Position numbers and translations under genes: made by a program. Shown here in pieces: positions 1 to 11,543 of a stretch of DNA of 64,000 nucleotides (the stretch's first letter is position 1; every line of letters starts with the position of its first letter). The stretch is from Monosiga brevicollis MX1 (Eukaryota; Opisthokonta; Choanoflagellata; Craspedida; Salpingoecidae), in contig NW_001865073.1 of NCBI RefSeq assembly GCF_000002865.3, positions 314,361 through 378,360 on the forward strand, in the 5' to 3' direction. The notes below the pieces were generated by a model. The model searched no databases, had not been told where the DNA came from, and worked only from the letters and a program-made list of their open reading frames with translations.

Positions 1-670
1 TGGGTTTTGCCGCAGCACTGTTTCCTCGCGCTGCTGGTTGCTGCTCATCTTTGTCGCTGATATTGCTCGCTGGCTCTTCTGCATCGTTATTTACAGCTGC
101 CGGTGACGAAGCGCCGATGCCGCGTTTATGCAGCTCGGTAAGCAGACCAGGAGAGAATGTGGCCTGGCCTCCAATTGGCTTTTTGGGACCAACAGGCTTG
201 GAAGGTGCCTGCAAGTTGATCGAACGACACATGGGTACACACGCAACGCAGTCAGGCAAGGCGACAGCAATCGCCTCATCGGCTGCTAACTGAAAAAACA
301 CGGCACTTCTGGCGACCTCCTGATACCATCAATCGAATGACAAACCCACCTCTACCGGTTCAGGCTCAGGCGAGGCTTCTTTAGGCTTTGTCGGGGGCTG
401 GTCGGCTGCCACGTCAAACCCAAATTCATCGTCATCTTCCTCATCGCCAAACAAAGAGGCTCCCTGTGTGCCCAATGTGCCGACAAAAACAAGACTGAGT
501 GAGCAAGTGCTCTTTTCATGCAATAAAAGTTGTTCTAAGTGAACAAAAGCGATAACAATAAAAGACGGTTAGCGTACTGCTTTGGGTTTGGGTTGGCTTG
601 CTTTCACCGGAGCGGGCACAAGAGGCTCATCCTCCTCCTCATCATCGAACAAGCTTCGACTGGGAGCTTT

Positions 671-710
<40 letters not shown>

Positions 711-3700
711 ACACAGCCAAAGCAGAAAAAGGCGGACGATAAGATCGGCAGATACGCCCTCGACTGCCACAAATATACCAGCAAGAGAGCCCAGGCAGCT
801 TACCAGGTGCCGTGGGTTTGTCCCCAAAAAGGTTGCCATCACTAGCCAGAAAGTCGTCGTCATCGTCGTCGTCATCATCGAAAAACAACCCTTTCTTCGG
901 TTTGCTAGCTCCTGCTGCTGCGCGCATGAGCCAACATAGTGAGGATGACAGGACAGAGCACGCAAACAGGCACATTATATCAACCCACCTGATTGGTGAG
1001 CAGCAGGCTGCGATACGGGGGCCACGACAGCCGGTGCACCGGTCGGTGCACCGAATAAGGCTCCCATATCCTCATCTTCGTCCTCATCCTCGTCGCCAAA
1101 CAAGCCACCCAGACCCCCTTTGCTGCTGCCGCTGGCTTTGGCGGGTGCTGCTTGAGGTGCCGCGGGAACAGGGGCGGAGGCGACGGCCGCTGCGATTGCG
1201 GGAGCCCCGACGGACGGCGTGCCAAATTCACCGTCGCTTTCCTCATCGCTGTCTTGAGCACGTCGGCGCGCTGCCGCTGCTGCAACTGCTGCTGCCAAAG
1301 GATTCACGGGGTTGGCAGGAGCAGGAGCTGTGACGGCAGTGCCGTCGTCATCACCAGCCACTTCCACGTATTCGCCTGCACCACCTGTTGAACTTGCTGG
1401 CGCAAAGGTGTCATCCTCCTCTTCCTCATCCTGCCACGGATATATTGCGTGAGCGCGTCAAGGTGTCATGGGCACCAGTTGGTGCAAAAGACAAGCGTGG
1501 CCTTTGCACATGCACCGACAGCACGGGCGGTCCTGCAGGCAATGCGGCAATGCAACGCACCGAATCATCAAAAAGGCCACGGGCCTTCTTGGGAGCTTCT
1601 GCAAAGGCGGGTACGGGAGCAGGAGTGTTCATCTCCTCCTCAAGCATACTCCCCGCAGCAGCTTGCTCCTCGGCGGTTTGGCCATGCATGCGAGCAGCAC
1701 CAGCCGGGACCTACAAGGCCGGGTTCAGTGGTTGATCAGTGCACAAATGGTCGAGGCTGCTATAATGCAGTGATGACATGTCATACCTTGGGCGCCTGAG
1801 GGGCAAACATGTCATCTTCGCTATCGTCGGCGCTATCAGGCACATCAAACATGTTGGGCATAGCCGCCGGAGGGGCTGGCGGGATGGCTGTTGCCTCGGG
1901 CTCCTCTTCGTCTGCAAGAGGGTCTGCACAGATTTGATGCAGCATAGCGTGGTTGAGGCGCCAGATTGAAGCACCACACAACAAACAGCGCGCGCCTCAC
2001 CTTCGAATCTGCCATCTGAGGTTGGACCATCCATCTCCAACTCGTCTTCGGAAGCAATGATACTGGCCCCGTCACCGTCCTCGTCAACCAAAAGCTCCTC
2101 CTCCTCAGCATGGTAATCCTTGAGACCCACTGTGGCATCCTCGATATAGGCCACCGTCCCAATGATGTAGGGCAAAAGGCGATGTGCGTATGCCGACTGT
2201 GACACCGACACAAGTCAAAATAAAAGCAACACCAAAGCAGCATGCCAGGAGGTGAGCAACATGAATCATCGGCTTTTGAAATGTCTTCGTAAACGAGGAA
2301 AACAGTGAACAGCCTGAAAATGAGCGCAAGCTCCAGGACGCAAAGACAGAAGAACGGAAACCAGCCGACCACGATCAACATCGCTCTTGATCTGGAGCAT
2401 GGAAAGAGTGATTCAATCAATGTGGAGGGTATACCTTGGGTTGATAGCGACGCTGTTGCGTGCGTGCGGGAGCTCCAACGTCTGACCCTGCATCCGAGTC
2501 TATATCCATTTCCATCGGTTGGTCCTCCACAATTTCATAATGATCCTCCAGCACTTTGAGGCCAAGCTGAAGGGAATCGGTAAACTTGCGCACGATCTCC
2601 TTGCGCTGCTCTTCCTTATCTTTAGCGCCTCCGCTGCCGTCTGTTTGTGGCGGTGCCTCGGCCGGTGTGGCCGTATCCACGTCATCCTCATAAACACGGC
2701 TTTCAATAAACTGTTTAACAGATGATAGGTTCGTGACGGAAAGATGGCGAGCAAATAAGCAATGCTGTGCATGGAGTGTTGTTCACATCTGGCCCGCATT
2801 CTTTAGGGTAGGAGGTACCCGCGATGCATCAAGCAGCAAGGCTGACCTGAGTGTTTGAAAGCATCATAAATCCGTTGATGACGTTTTCTGCTCGAACCTG
2901 GGTCATCTTGGTCTCTGTGACCAGGGAGTCGACAGCCTTCTCAAGCTCCGAGGTGCGTGATAGAAGATGTGACGAGAACTACGTATGCGACCCGAGGGAG
3001 TGATGGATGAGGGCTGTCGACCGGCCTGGCTTGATCGCTGCATCACGTATGCCATGTCAACTCGCAAGGCGGAGTGAACATATTTGGCAACACACCTGCT
3101 CCAGGTGATGACGGAGACCTTCATCAGCAGCCAGCGACCATTGCGTAGTTGACGCACGCAGCTCGGGAATGGACCAGGGGCGCTCCCATGCCTGGAGCAG
3201 GGATGGAAAAAGGTCACATTAGCATCCACGACCAAGTTTCGGACCACCCCTCAAGTTATCGGCTGCGTGCAATTGTGGTACAGGCGCATGCTGACCTTGT
3301 CTTCAGATGGGGCAGCAACGCCAGCTCCGACCGACACCTCCTGCGCAAGGAATGGCAGATAAATTGGTGTGAAATGCCGCGCGCCCAACGTGGTTGAGAA
3401 GACGTGTGGGCAGCATACCGTGACTGGGTTTTGGGAGACCATCGGCGTGGCGGGCTCTGCAGGCGTGTCTCCGATATTATTGCTCGCCGGCGGAGCTGGC
3501 GGTGGTGGTGCTGCAACATTGTATAATAAGACGAGTGAATCGTTCGATTGCGTACACGGCCAGCAAAAGACTTCGATCGTGCGCGATCATACACGCGCGG
3601 GCGCGCGGATACATACCTGAGGAAGCGGCAGCAGGTGGAGGGGGCGGTGGCGGTGGCGGGGCGCCGGCAGGGCCCGCTGGAGGTGGCGGCGGTGGGGGTG

Positions 3701-3837
3701 GGGGTGGAGGTCCACCACCTATTATGAATGAAAGCACACAATAACATGTCGATCATGGTCATTGAAGCAGTGAACAATTTTAATTTTCGGTCACGCATGG
3801 TGAGATCACAGGGGCACAAGGATAGAAACGCACCCAT
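1..3837 (-). CDS. WASHC2: WASH complex subunit 2 (FAM21-like), 3' end beyond window
   Basis: Subunit of the endosomal WASH complex; in animals the FAM21 tail binds retromer and capping protein through repeated acidic L-F motifs. Read on the minus strand, exons at 3191-3096 (AWERPWSIPEL, then WSLAADEGL), about 2955-2848 (GFMMLSNTQ), 2710-2435 (FIESRVYEDD, then LGLKVLEDHYE) and 2196-2001 (LPYIIG, then VGLKDY) follow the FAM21 head in order. Later exons (about 1925-1790, 1720-1570, 1442-1000, 935-800, 710-570, 470-340, 280-1) form a long acidic tail with several LF-type motifs such as GLFDDS, LFGDEDEDED and LFFDDDDDD. The 5' exons (3837-3834, 3718-3617, 3510-3419, 3340-3296) encode a proline-rich leader that I do not recall in animal FAM21. 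The start is uncertain: an ATG at 3837 is in phase with the next exon, but proline codons continue upstream to 3900 after a possible acceptor. The gene runs off the left edge. Confidence 0.9.
672..710 (-). repeat. CAG/CTG run coding poly-Ala at an exon edge of WASHC2
   Basis: Thirteen trinucleotide units. On the coding strand the run follows a pyrimidine-rich stretch ending TGTAG and is read GCA (Ala) within the exon, so every unit ends in a potential AG acceptor in the same phase. Confidence 0.85.
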
Positions 3838-4567
3838 TAGCGGTGGCGGTGGCGGCGGCGGCGGCGGCGGCGGAGCAGCCTATACACACGCGATCATCAC
3901 AGGCAAGCGTTGAGACTTGGGCCACCGTCGGAAGGCTCACAAGGCCATCCTGCTTCACCCGATCAAAGTCGACCCCAAAATCTCAATGCCCATACACATC
4001 AAGCTCCCACCCAGTGAACTACCCTGCCCGCTCTTCCGACACCCAGCTCCCTTGCCCGCAGCCCAGCCCTGCGCCGCGTAGCAAGCCCGACACCAGCACC
4101 AGCACCAGCACCAGCACCAGCACCAGCCATCACCGACCATCTTGATCAAGTCCACAAAAGGAGGAAAAAAACTGGCAGGTTACAACAGTAAAAAAGAACA
4201 CCAAAGTGGAACGACATGGCAAGCAACAGAGACAAAAAGCTGGAGGAGCTTTTGTTCTTTGGTTCTTTGTGAAAGTGTTGGATGGTCAGAATCGAATCGA
4301 CTTTTGACTAGATTTTTCTTTCCCCTTTGTTCATGGTTCAAGAGCAACCAAAAAAAACCCCCTCTCAAAGACCTCATCTTCGCGCGGCGTAGGTGACAAC
4401 AGACGAGATGGTTACAACATGGAAAGCATCCCAGAACAGTCGCGAGGAAAAAAACAAACAATGGCGCGTAAGGCACGCCCAAGGGAGAAGCACAAGATAG
4501 CACAACGCATGACAGCAGAAATCAGGGGTTGCCGGTCGGAATGGGATACAGCCTCGGTGCTGATTGA
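3838..4567. other. Intergenic region between WASHC2 and eIF3c
   Basis: No convincing exon. It contains a GGC/GGT run (3840-3878) that may be proline codons of a WASHC2 5' exon or its 5' UTR, a short ACCAGC hexamer tandem repeat at about 4090-4128, and A-rich tracts. It would hold the WASHC2 promoter and the 3' UTR of eIF3c. No TATA box or poly(A) signal stood out. Confidence 0.5.
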
Positions 4568-7500
4568 TTACTTGGCCCAGACGGACGTGCGTGGAGGAGC
4601 AGCCGCCTGCTGCGTGGAGGGAGCCAGGCTAGCCTGAGCCGTGGCCATGGTGTTCAAGCCACCCGTACCGTTACCAGTGGTCAGAGTGGTGGCACGCTCG
4701 CCGCGATCGTGCATCGGGCGCATGTACCGCCGCACACCACCAAAGCTGAAGAAGAAAACGCAAGCGAATCCCCACACGGGCACACAGAGCCGTGAGAAGT
4801 ACGGAAGAGGAGGTAAAAGAGAAAGAGAAACGGAAGAAGAAAAATAAAATAAAAATAAAAAAACAAAGGTCCTCAAACGCAACGCGCCAACGACCGAACG
4901 GGAAAGACTAACCGCTTGTAGCTGCGGGAGGTGTTGTTGTAGCGGTCCTTGTAACCACCTGTGCCCGAGCCGACATCTACGAGTCGCTCGTTGTTCTCGA
5001 CAAACTGGCCCACCTTCTCGGCAAAGGTCATGGCCAGGCGCTGCAGCTCGTTGGGCTCAGCCTTATGCATCACCACGGTGCCCTCGACCTCATCTATGCT
5101 GCCATGCAGCTCGTTGCTGTACACCATACGGCTCACAATGCCATGCACACGGCCTAAAACACAAAACAAAACAAAACAAAATTGTGATAAGCATGCGACA
5201 AGGAAGAACACACCAGGATGAACTGGAGGGCATGACGTACGGCTATCGAGTTCAAACTTCTTGGCCAGGAAAGCAAGCTGAAGAGAGTTGTAGTGACCAC
5301 TGGCATGGAACAGGTAGGAGCGCAGGCCCTCCTCGCAGATCTTCTGCTTCAGCATGGCGCACACCGCCTCACGATCGGTCATCAACTTCCAGGCCTTGAG
5401 GTTCAGGATGTGATCGCAGCACGTCTTCCAATCACCGTGCATGAGAGCAAGCGAAGCGGCCATGATGCGCTCACGCGTGTTCTCCGGAGGCGCAGTGAAC
5501 ATTTGACCGCAAAACTGATCCAACTGGCGGCGGTACTGACGAATGGGCATGCGCGTCCGCGAGGGATCGTGCATCTGCTGCGAGATGAAGGGGACCTCCA
5601 AAAGCATGGCGGTCGTGTAGAACACACTCTCAATCAAATCGTGATTGATATGCAAGTGGAAGGGCGTTTGTCGCGCCTTCTCAATCTTCTGGTCTTCCTG
5701 TGACTTGTCGTGATCCTTGCGGTACGACATGCCCTGAGCCAAAAGCTCGCGAACACGAGAGCTCCAAATGTCATGGAGGGCATGTTGGGCCTCCTGAATC
5801 TCGCCGCGACGGAAGGCGCACAGACCGAGCTGCACCATGGTGCGGTTGTACAGAATCTGGGTTAAAGGATCAGCGTGGTTGATGTTCTCCTGCAGATGGC
5901 CCATCAACATGAGGTCACGAGCACGCGACAAGCGGTCAAAGATGGCATTGTGGTAAATGTGGCAAAGCATGGCGCGCAGGCGCTTGCGATCGGCGTTTTG
6001 AAGTGAGTAGATGTAAGTGCAGAGACGATTCATGACACCAGTAATGTCCGACTCGACAGCGTCGTCCGTCACCCAGAGCGTTTCCACATCCGAGATTTCC
6101 GGTTCCACGGGCACGACATCCTCCTTCTCAGCCTCCGAGGGCAGCTGGCGGGTAGGCGAGCGGATCGTCGAGGGCACATGGGACGTTTTGAAATACACGT
6201 GCTCGATGCGCATGAGACGCGAACGAGAGAGATCGTCCTCCGTGTTCAGGCGCATGGCATACTGTTCGGCCAAAAGAATCAAGTTGTACAACACGGGCTC
6301 ATCGCGGAGGCGCACCACGTAATCAGGGGTGTAAGGGTCAATGTTACGCAGGCTCTTGGTAAACTCAGTGTCAAGGCGCTCAACGTAGTTAATGACATCG
6401 CCCTGAAGGAAGAACGGCGCTTGCTCAATCTCCTCGGCACGATCGGGCTGCATCTGGATCCGCAGATCATCGTGCTCGTGGAGCAGGCGGTAGACCTGCA
6501 TCACGTCGTCATAGCAGTTGGCCCAGTGGGCGGGCTTGAAGTAGCCGGCAATGGAAGTGGGCTCATCAAAATGCAGGGCAATAATCTGCAGCATCAGCTT
6601 GGCCTCAATACCAACACCCAGGTTGTTCTCGCGCGATGTGGCCAACAGTTTGCGCAAGAGACCGCGGAGATCAAAGTGGGAAGTGTTCTTGCGACCACGG
6701 GTTTGAAGAACCTCATCCATCTTCTCAAGCACAGCCTTGACAGTCACCTCATCACCACGCTTGAAGAGAACCGTCTCCTTCTTGGCACGAGTAGGCTGGA
6801 CCAGCTGAAAGCCATCGTCTTCGTCATCCTCGTCACCGGCACCCTGCACCGTCTTCTGCTTCTTCTCCGTATCACGCTCCTTGCGCTCACGCTTTTGAGG
6901 CTTGACCACGTTCGACTTGAGGAAATAGGCGGCCGTGTAACGGAAGCCGCCTTCGGCCTCATTATCCGAGTCCGAGTCTGACGACTCCTCAGAGCCATCG
7001 TTCCAAAAGTCAGAGTCCGAATCGTCGCCATCCTCGGTTGACTTTTTGGCCTTGGCCTTGGCCTTTGACTTGGCCTTGGGCGCCTCAACCTCGGCCTCGC
7101 TATCACTGGCATCAGAGTCAGCGGCACCGGTAGCCTCCTGATCCTCATCGGCTTCCTCTTCCTCCTCGAGAAGGCTGGGGTCCTCGCGGCACTCGGCAAT
7201 GGTATCCTCCAGTGGCACGTCCAAGAACTTGGTATCTTTGTTGAACTTGCGCAGCTTGGCCTGAGAGTTGGACCATGGATGAGGTGCCGAGGCGCAAACC
7301 CATCGGAATGCGGACGCTCCTGATCCAGAGCCCCTCTAAACATGGTCAAACATACCTTGACCTTGGAGAGAGAAGAAGCAGCCGTCTTGTTGAGCTTCTT
7401 GCGGTCGCCCCAGGCCGCATTAATGGCATCCTCAAGCTCAATAGCAACCTAAACGTGCAGCAAAAGAAACACAGAAACCCATCATGACACGATGAGATGT

Positions 7501-8305
7501 ATTGCAACGTTTGCAAAAGTTCAATGGGGCCTGCTGCTCAAAAGGTCATACCTTGAGATAGTAGCGAGGGGGCTTGTTCAGGTTGCGATTCTTCTCCAGC
7601 TGCTTGTTCAGGGAGGTATACAGATCTTCAACCTTGGCCCAATCCGACACGGTCACTTTGTTGGACATTTGCTGAGCCGTGGTGAGCATCTCCTCCTTGC
7701 TGCAAAGAGCGGTCATAAATCATGGCGAAAACAAGTCACAACATGAGACCGTGGTCAAAAATGTTCTGAGTTGTGCACAATTAAAAAATGCGTGAGGCAT
7801 TTGAAGGACGTACAACTTCTGTTCCTTGGAGCGCACCATACGCTTTTCCTCGTCTTCGTCATCATCACCGGCAAGGAAAGCATTGCGCCTAGCAAGGTGT
7901 AAAACGAGAACACGTGAGTTGTTGATCGGCAGCTAGACATCTGATGGGTGTTGAAAAAAAAAGATCGTAGCATTGCAAGACCCGCTGAATCAATCTCAAG
8001 CACACTGCGTGATACGATGACTAGAATTTGCCATCATGCCCAGGCTCCACACAACAACACGATGGCCAACCAACACAGCGGATGCCCGAACCTCCCCCAC
8101 ACCCCCTGTTTGAACAAACACTCGAAAGCTCGAAGGACCGCCATGGCTAATGCAGACACGGTCCACATATTTCGTTGGAAAAGACATTGTGGCTGGCATG
8201 ACAGGCAACGTACATCAGCTTTGTTTGGGGCTGTTGCTGAATCTCATCGTCTGACTCATCGCTGGACGACGACGAGTCGTCGTCTCCCCAGAAACGCGAC
8301 GACAT
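4568..8305 (-). CDS. EIF3C: Eukaryotic translation initiation factor 3 subunit c
   Basis: Core PCI-domain scaffold subunit of eIF3, which binds the 40S ribosome and recruits the initiation machinery in the cytoplasm. Seven exons (8305-8214, 7888-7814, 7699-7552, 7448-7356, 7260-5241, 5153-4913, 4745-4568) join in frame with GT-AG introns and give 948 residues, close to the animal protein. The N-terminus MSSRFWGDDDSSSSDES is acidic and serine-rich as usual. Family landmarks appear in order: NNLGVGIEAK, YMKP-equivalent YFKPAHWANC, LCHIYHNAIFDRL, ARDLMLMGHLQ, ILYNRTMVQLGLCAFR, PFHLHINHDLIE, GDWKTC and VVMHKAEP, VENNERLVD. The C-terminal third is the PCI module. The tail is GG/RR-rich and ends SVWAK. 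The start ATG at 8305 is the first in a good context and matches the family. Its 5' end faces the threonine aldolase gene across 648 bp. Confidence 0.97.
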
Positions 8306-8953
8306 GATGGCTCGGTCAACGCAAGGTCACAGTAATGCGCGATCCCAGCTCTTAATGCCTTGGCAGCCTGTGGCGAGCGCAAAGCAACGTAGTCCAGAGA
8401 CTGCACGGGTTGATCAGATCAAGCACCAAGACCTGTGAGCAAAGCCAAACAGTCGCAGAGAAACTTGCTCTCAGAGAGTCCATGCGCCATGACAGGACAC
8501 GGCACAACCAAGGAAGGAAACCAAACTCGAACCCACTATCAGAACCAGGTTCTTTCCAAGTACTCAATGCCCCGACTCAAGCAGGCAGAAAAGCAACCTC
8601 ACTCCCACTCTTCCCTATTCCACACAACAAACACTGCCTGTCTGCCGCTTCGACCACCAAAGTGATCCAGAGCAAGCACCACGAGCACACCGGGCTGCCC
8701 CGCGCCGCGTGTTCACGTTTCAAGACGAGCGACGAGACGCACTTACACGCTCACTGGTCAACTGCTTGAAGCTCAGCCTCGTGTTCTTGTTGAATCATTC
8801 AGAGCGGATTTTTCAGACTTGACTGATTCAGATTCTCAAGGGTGGTCGCTCCGCTCGATAATAATGTGAACGCGAAGGGAGTGAAGATATCTTTGTTTTT
8901 CTTATAATCTGACATTTTTGTCGTTGATCGGGTTTTTTTTTTTTCTCGCCATC
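8306..8953. other. Divergent intergenic region (eIF3c / threonine aldolase)
   Basis: It separates two divergently transcribed genes and must contain both promoters. No open frame fits a conserved protein. There is a T-run just before the aldolase ATG (8934-8944). I see no clear core promoter motif. Confidence 0.5.
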
Positions 8954-10446
8954 ATGCTGCGGTGTATTGGAAGCCAAACGATCATCGCGAGGGGGCTGGC
9001 GCTCAGCGGCGCACGTGTCCCCGGTGGTGTCCGCAGACGTCCAGTGCGACGTCGCTATCACCTGCTTAGCCCAACCACGGCCAATGCTGGCAGTGCTGAT
9101 AATTTGATTGATCTGCGCTCAGATACCGTCACGCGCCCTTGTAAGTTTATGCGGGTGCTCTTGTCACGGGAAGGCAACCCCGTGCTCGTCGTGAATCCTG
9201 CTTGACACTTGGGATCGTGAAGCTTCTCACGAAGACGTTATGACATCATGCGTTGTGGTGTGTGCCTTGCGTGCCTGGCCACAGCTCAAGCGATGCGTGA
9301 AGCAGTGCTCACTGCCGAGGTCGGAGACGACGTGTACGGTGAGGACCCGACCGTCACCGCGCTGGAGCGACGCGCCGCCCAATTGCTGGGCAAGGAGGCA
9401 GCGCTGTTCGTGCCCACCGGCTGCATGGGCAACAACATTGCCATTGCCACCCACTGCCAGCGTGGTGACGAGCTTATCTGTGGACGCAGCTCCCACATCT
9501 TCAACTACGAGGGTGGTGCTGCCAGCGTCCTCTTCGGGGTGAGCATGCATACCCTGGACAATCGTGCGGACGGATCCCTTGACCTGCAGCAGGCCGAGCG
9601 CTTTGCTGTGCGTCCGGACGATCAGCACTTCCCTCGTACAAGTCTCTTGTGTCTCGAGGACACCCACAACATGTGCGGTGGGCGCCGCCTCGCCGCGGAC
9701 TTCACCGCACAAGCCCGTGCCTTTTGTGATCGCCACGGCCTGCAAATGCACCTGGATGGTGCTCGCGTGTGTAACGCAGCCGTGGCCGCCGGCGTACCCC
9801 TCGACGAGTATGTGCGTGCCTACGACACGGTCAATGTGTGCCTGAGTAAGGCCTTGGGTGCCCCAGTGGGCTCGGTCCTGACAGGGCCGGCGGACTTTAT
9901 TCGCCGCGCCCGTCGCACCCGCAAGCTCCTAGGCGGAGGCATGCGCCAGGTCAGGTCAAAACATGCCGTGATAGATGTTGACAGATCCTTGAGTTCAAGG
10001 CCTCTTGACGAGAAAGCTGACTCGGGTTATTTTTGCTCGCCCTTGTTCTGGAGTGCCGGCCTGTCTCTCACGGCTTGTCCGGGCTAAATGTTTTGCCCAT
10101 GTTATCTCCGTGTCTTTGCCAACAGGCGGGCGTTATTGCATGCGCTGGCTTACTAGCGTTGGACAACATTGAGCGATTGGCGGTGGATCACGGTCATGCC
10201 CGAGCGTTTGCCGCAGCGTTGGCCAGCAATCCAAAGTTTGAAGTGCTGCCCGTGGATACGAACATTGTGATCTTTCGCCCTCGTGACACAGCTGGCCTGT
10301 CCGGCCCAGAAGTCATCTCGGCGTTTGGCAAGGCCAATATTCGCCTGATCCATGGCATTGACACCTTTCATGTTCGCGCTGTCTTTCATCTCGACATAAC
10401 CCCAGAAATGGTCGATCGCGCGTGTGACGTGGCGGCCACGCTATAA
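8954..10446 (+). CDS. Low-specificity L-threonine aldolase
   Basis: PLP-dependent enzyme that cleaves threonine or allo-threonine to glycine and acetaldehyde. Three exons (8954-9140, 9285-9949, 10126-10446) join in frame to 390 residues. The core follows the family: LIDLRSDTVTRP split by intron 1, then AMREAVLTAEVGDDVYGEDP, FVPTGCMGNNIAI, SSHIFNYEGG, LEDTHN, LHLDGAR-type MHLDGARVCNAA, and the PLP-lysine region CLSKALGAPVGS. The first 45 residues are basic and poor in acids (LRCIGSQTIIARG, RRRPVRRRYH), suggesting a mitochondrial presequence; this is an inference. An in-frame ATG at 8918 would only add a hydrophobic stretch from a T-run, so 8954 is preferred. Confidence 0.95.
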
Positions 10447-11543
10447 GAAACTAGACATCCTCAAAGCACCGAAATGCTTTTTTCACCCGTTCGTCCACAT
10501 TCACCGTGCCCGACACCAAGCCTGTCGCCATCATGGCGCGTGTCGCATGTGTGGCGTGCTGGTTAGCTGAAGAATCGCTCGTCAACCTGACTTTTGAATT
10601 TTGGCACTCTATCATTTTCGTATATTTTCGCACCTCTTTTCCCCTCAATTTCAATTCAAAACTTTTTTTTCACATCATCACAATAGTATTATAGCAGGCC
10701 TCTGGATGTATCACTCTCTGCGCCATCCCCTATTATTAGAAGAACGATGGGCGGTGAAACAATGGGTTAAAGCATCATCACACACAAACGTTAGTGGTTG
10801 ACGTTGACGCGGTGTCCATCCACCCCTTTCGGTAGCACTTGCTGGCTAGACTTTGCGTCTCTTCTCTGATTCTTGGTGCAAAAGACACTTGTTCTCTGAA
10901 TTTTGCTTATTTTTGCCTTGGTTGTGGGGCCACCACAGACACACATCTCTATAACCGTAGCGGTTTCGGTTCGCGTCTCTGGCTCGATCCGATTTGACTG
11001 ATCGACGCGTTGAATTTTCCCCTCGGACTTCCAGCTGCCGCTCAAGACTTTCTAAAGAGCTGCCGCTGCTCAAGGGGACAAAACGACCTGACCAGCTCGG
11101 GCTCGGGCCGCCCATCGCCGAATAACTTCCCTTCACCGTACGTGCATTCGTCTGCTAGGCAGGTGCTCAGAAAGTTACACTCAAAAGTGAGGGCCCACGA
11201 CCACGGCCTCCACATGTCGCTCAACCCTTGGCGTTGTCTCAACCCGGGCCCACAAACAGGAGCAAGGCCAAGGATTCGATTGCTTGAGCACACGTTTGAT
11301 TGGTGTCCCCTACACTATCCCAGCCGGTAAGGTGCTGCGTACAACACTCATGGCGTGCACAGGCTTTGACTTGTCATGATCCGGGCCTATAGCCTGCGAT
11401 TGAGCCGACCCGTCGAGCTCGTGTACCACTCGCCTCATGCCCCATTCTTGGCTCCCCTCTTGATACTCCTCCTGTGCATCCAAATTGCTGCAGCACCTAC
11501 GCGCGTGGCCGGTTCATGCCGTTCCACTCTGCACAGCACCATC
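10447..11543. other. Intergenic region upstream of the receptor phosphatase
   Basis: About 1.1 kb without a supported gene. A/T-rich stretch at 10580-10700. Open frames here are short and show no family motifs. An upstream in-frame ATG at 11376 exists, but the signal-peptide-like start at 11544 is better. Confidence 0.5.
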
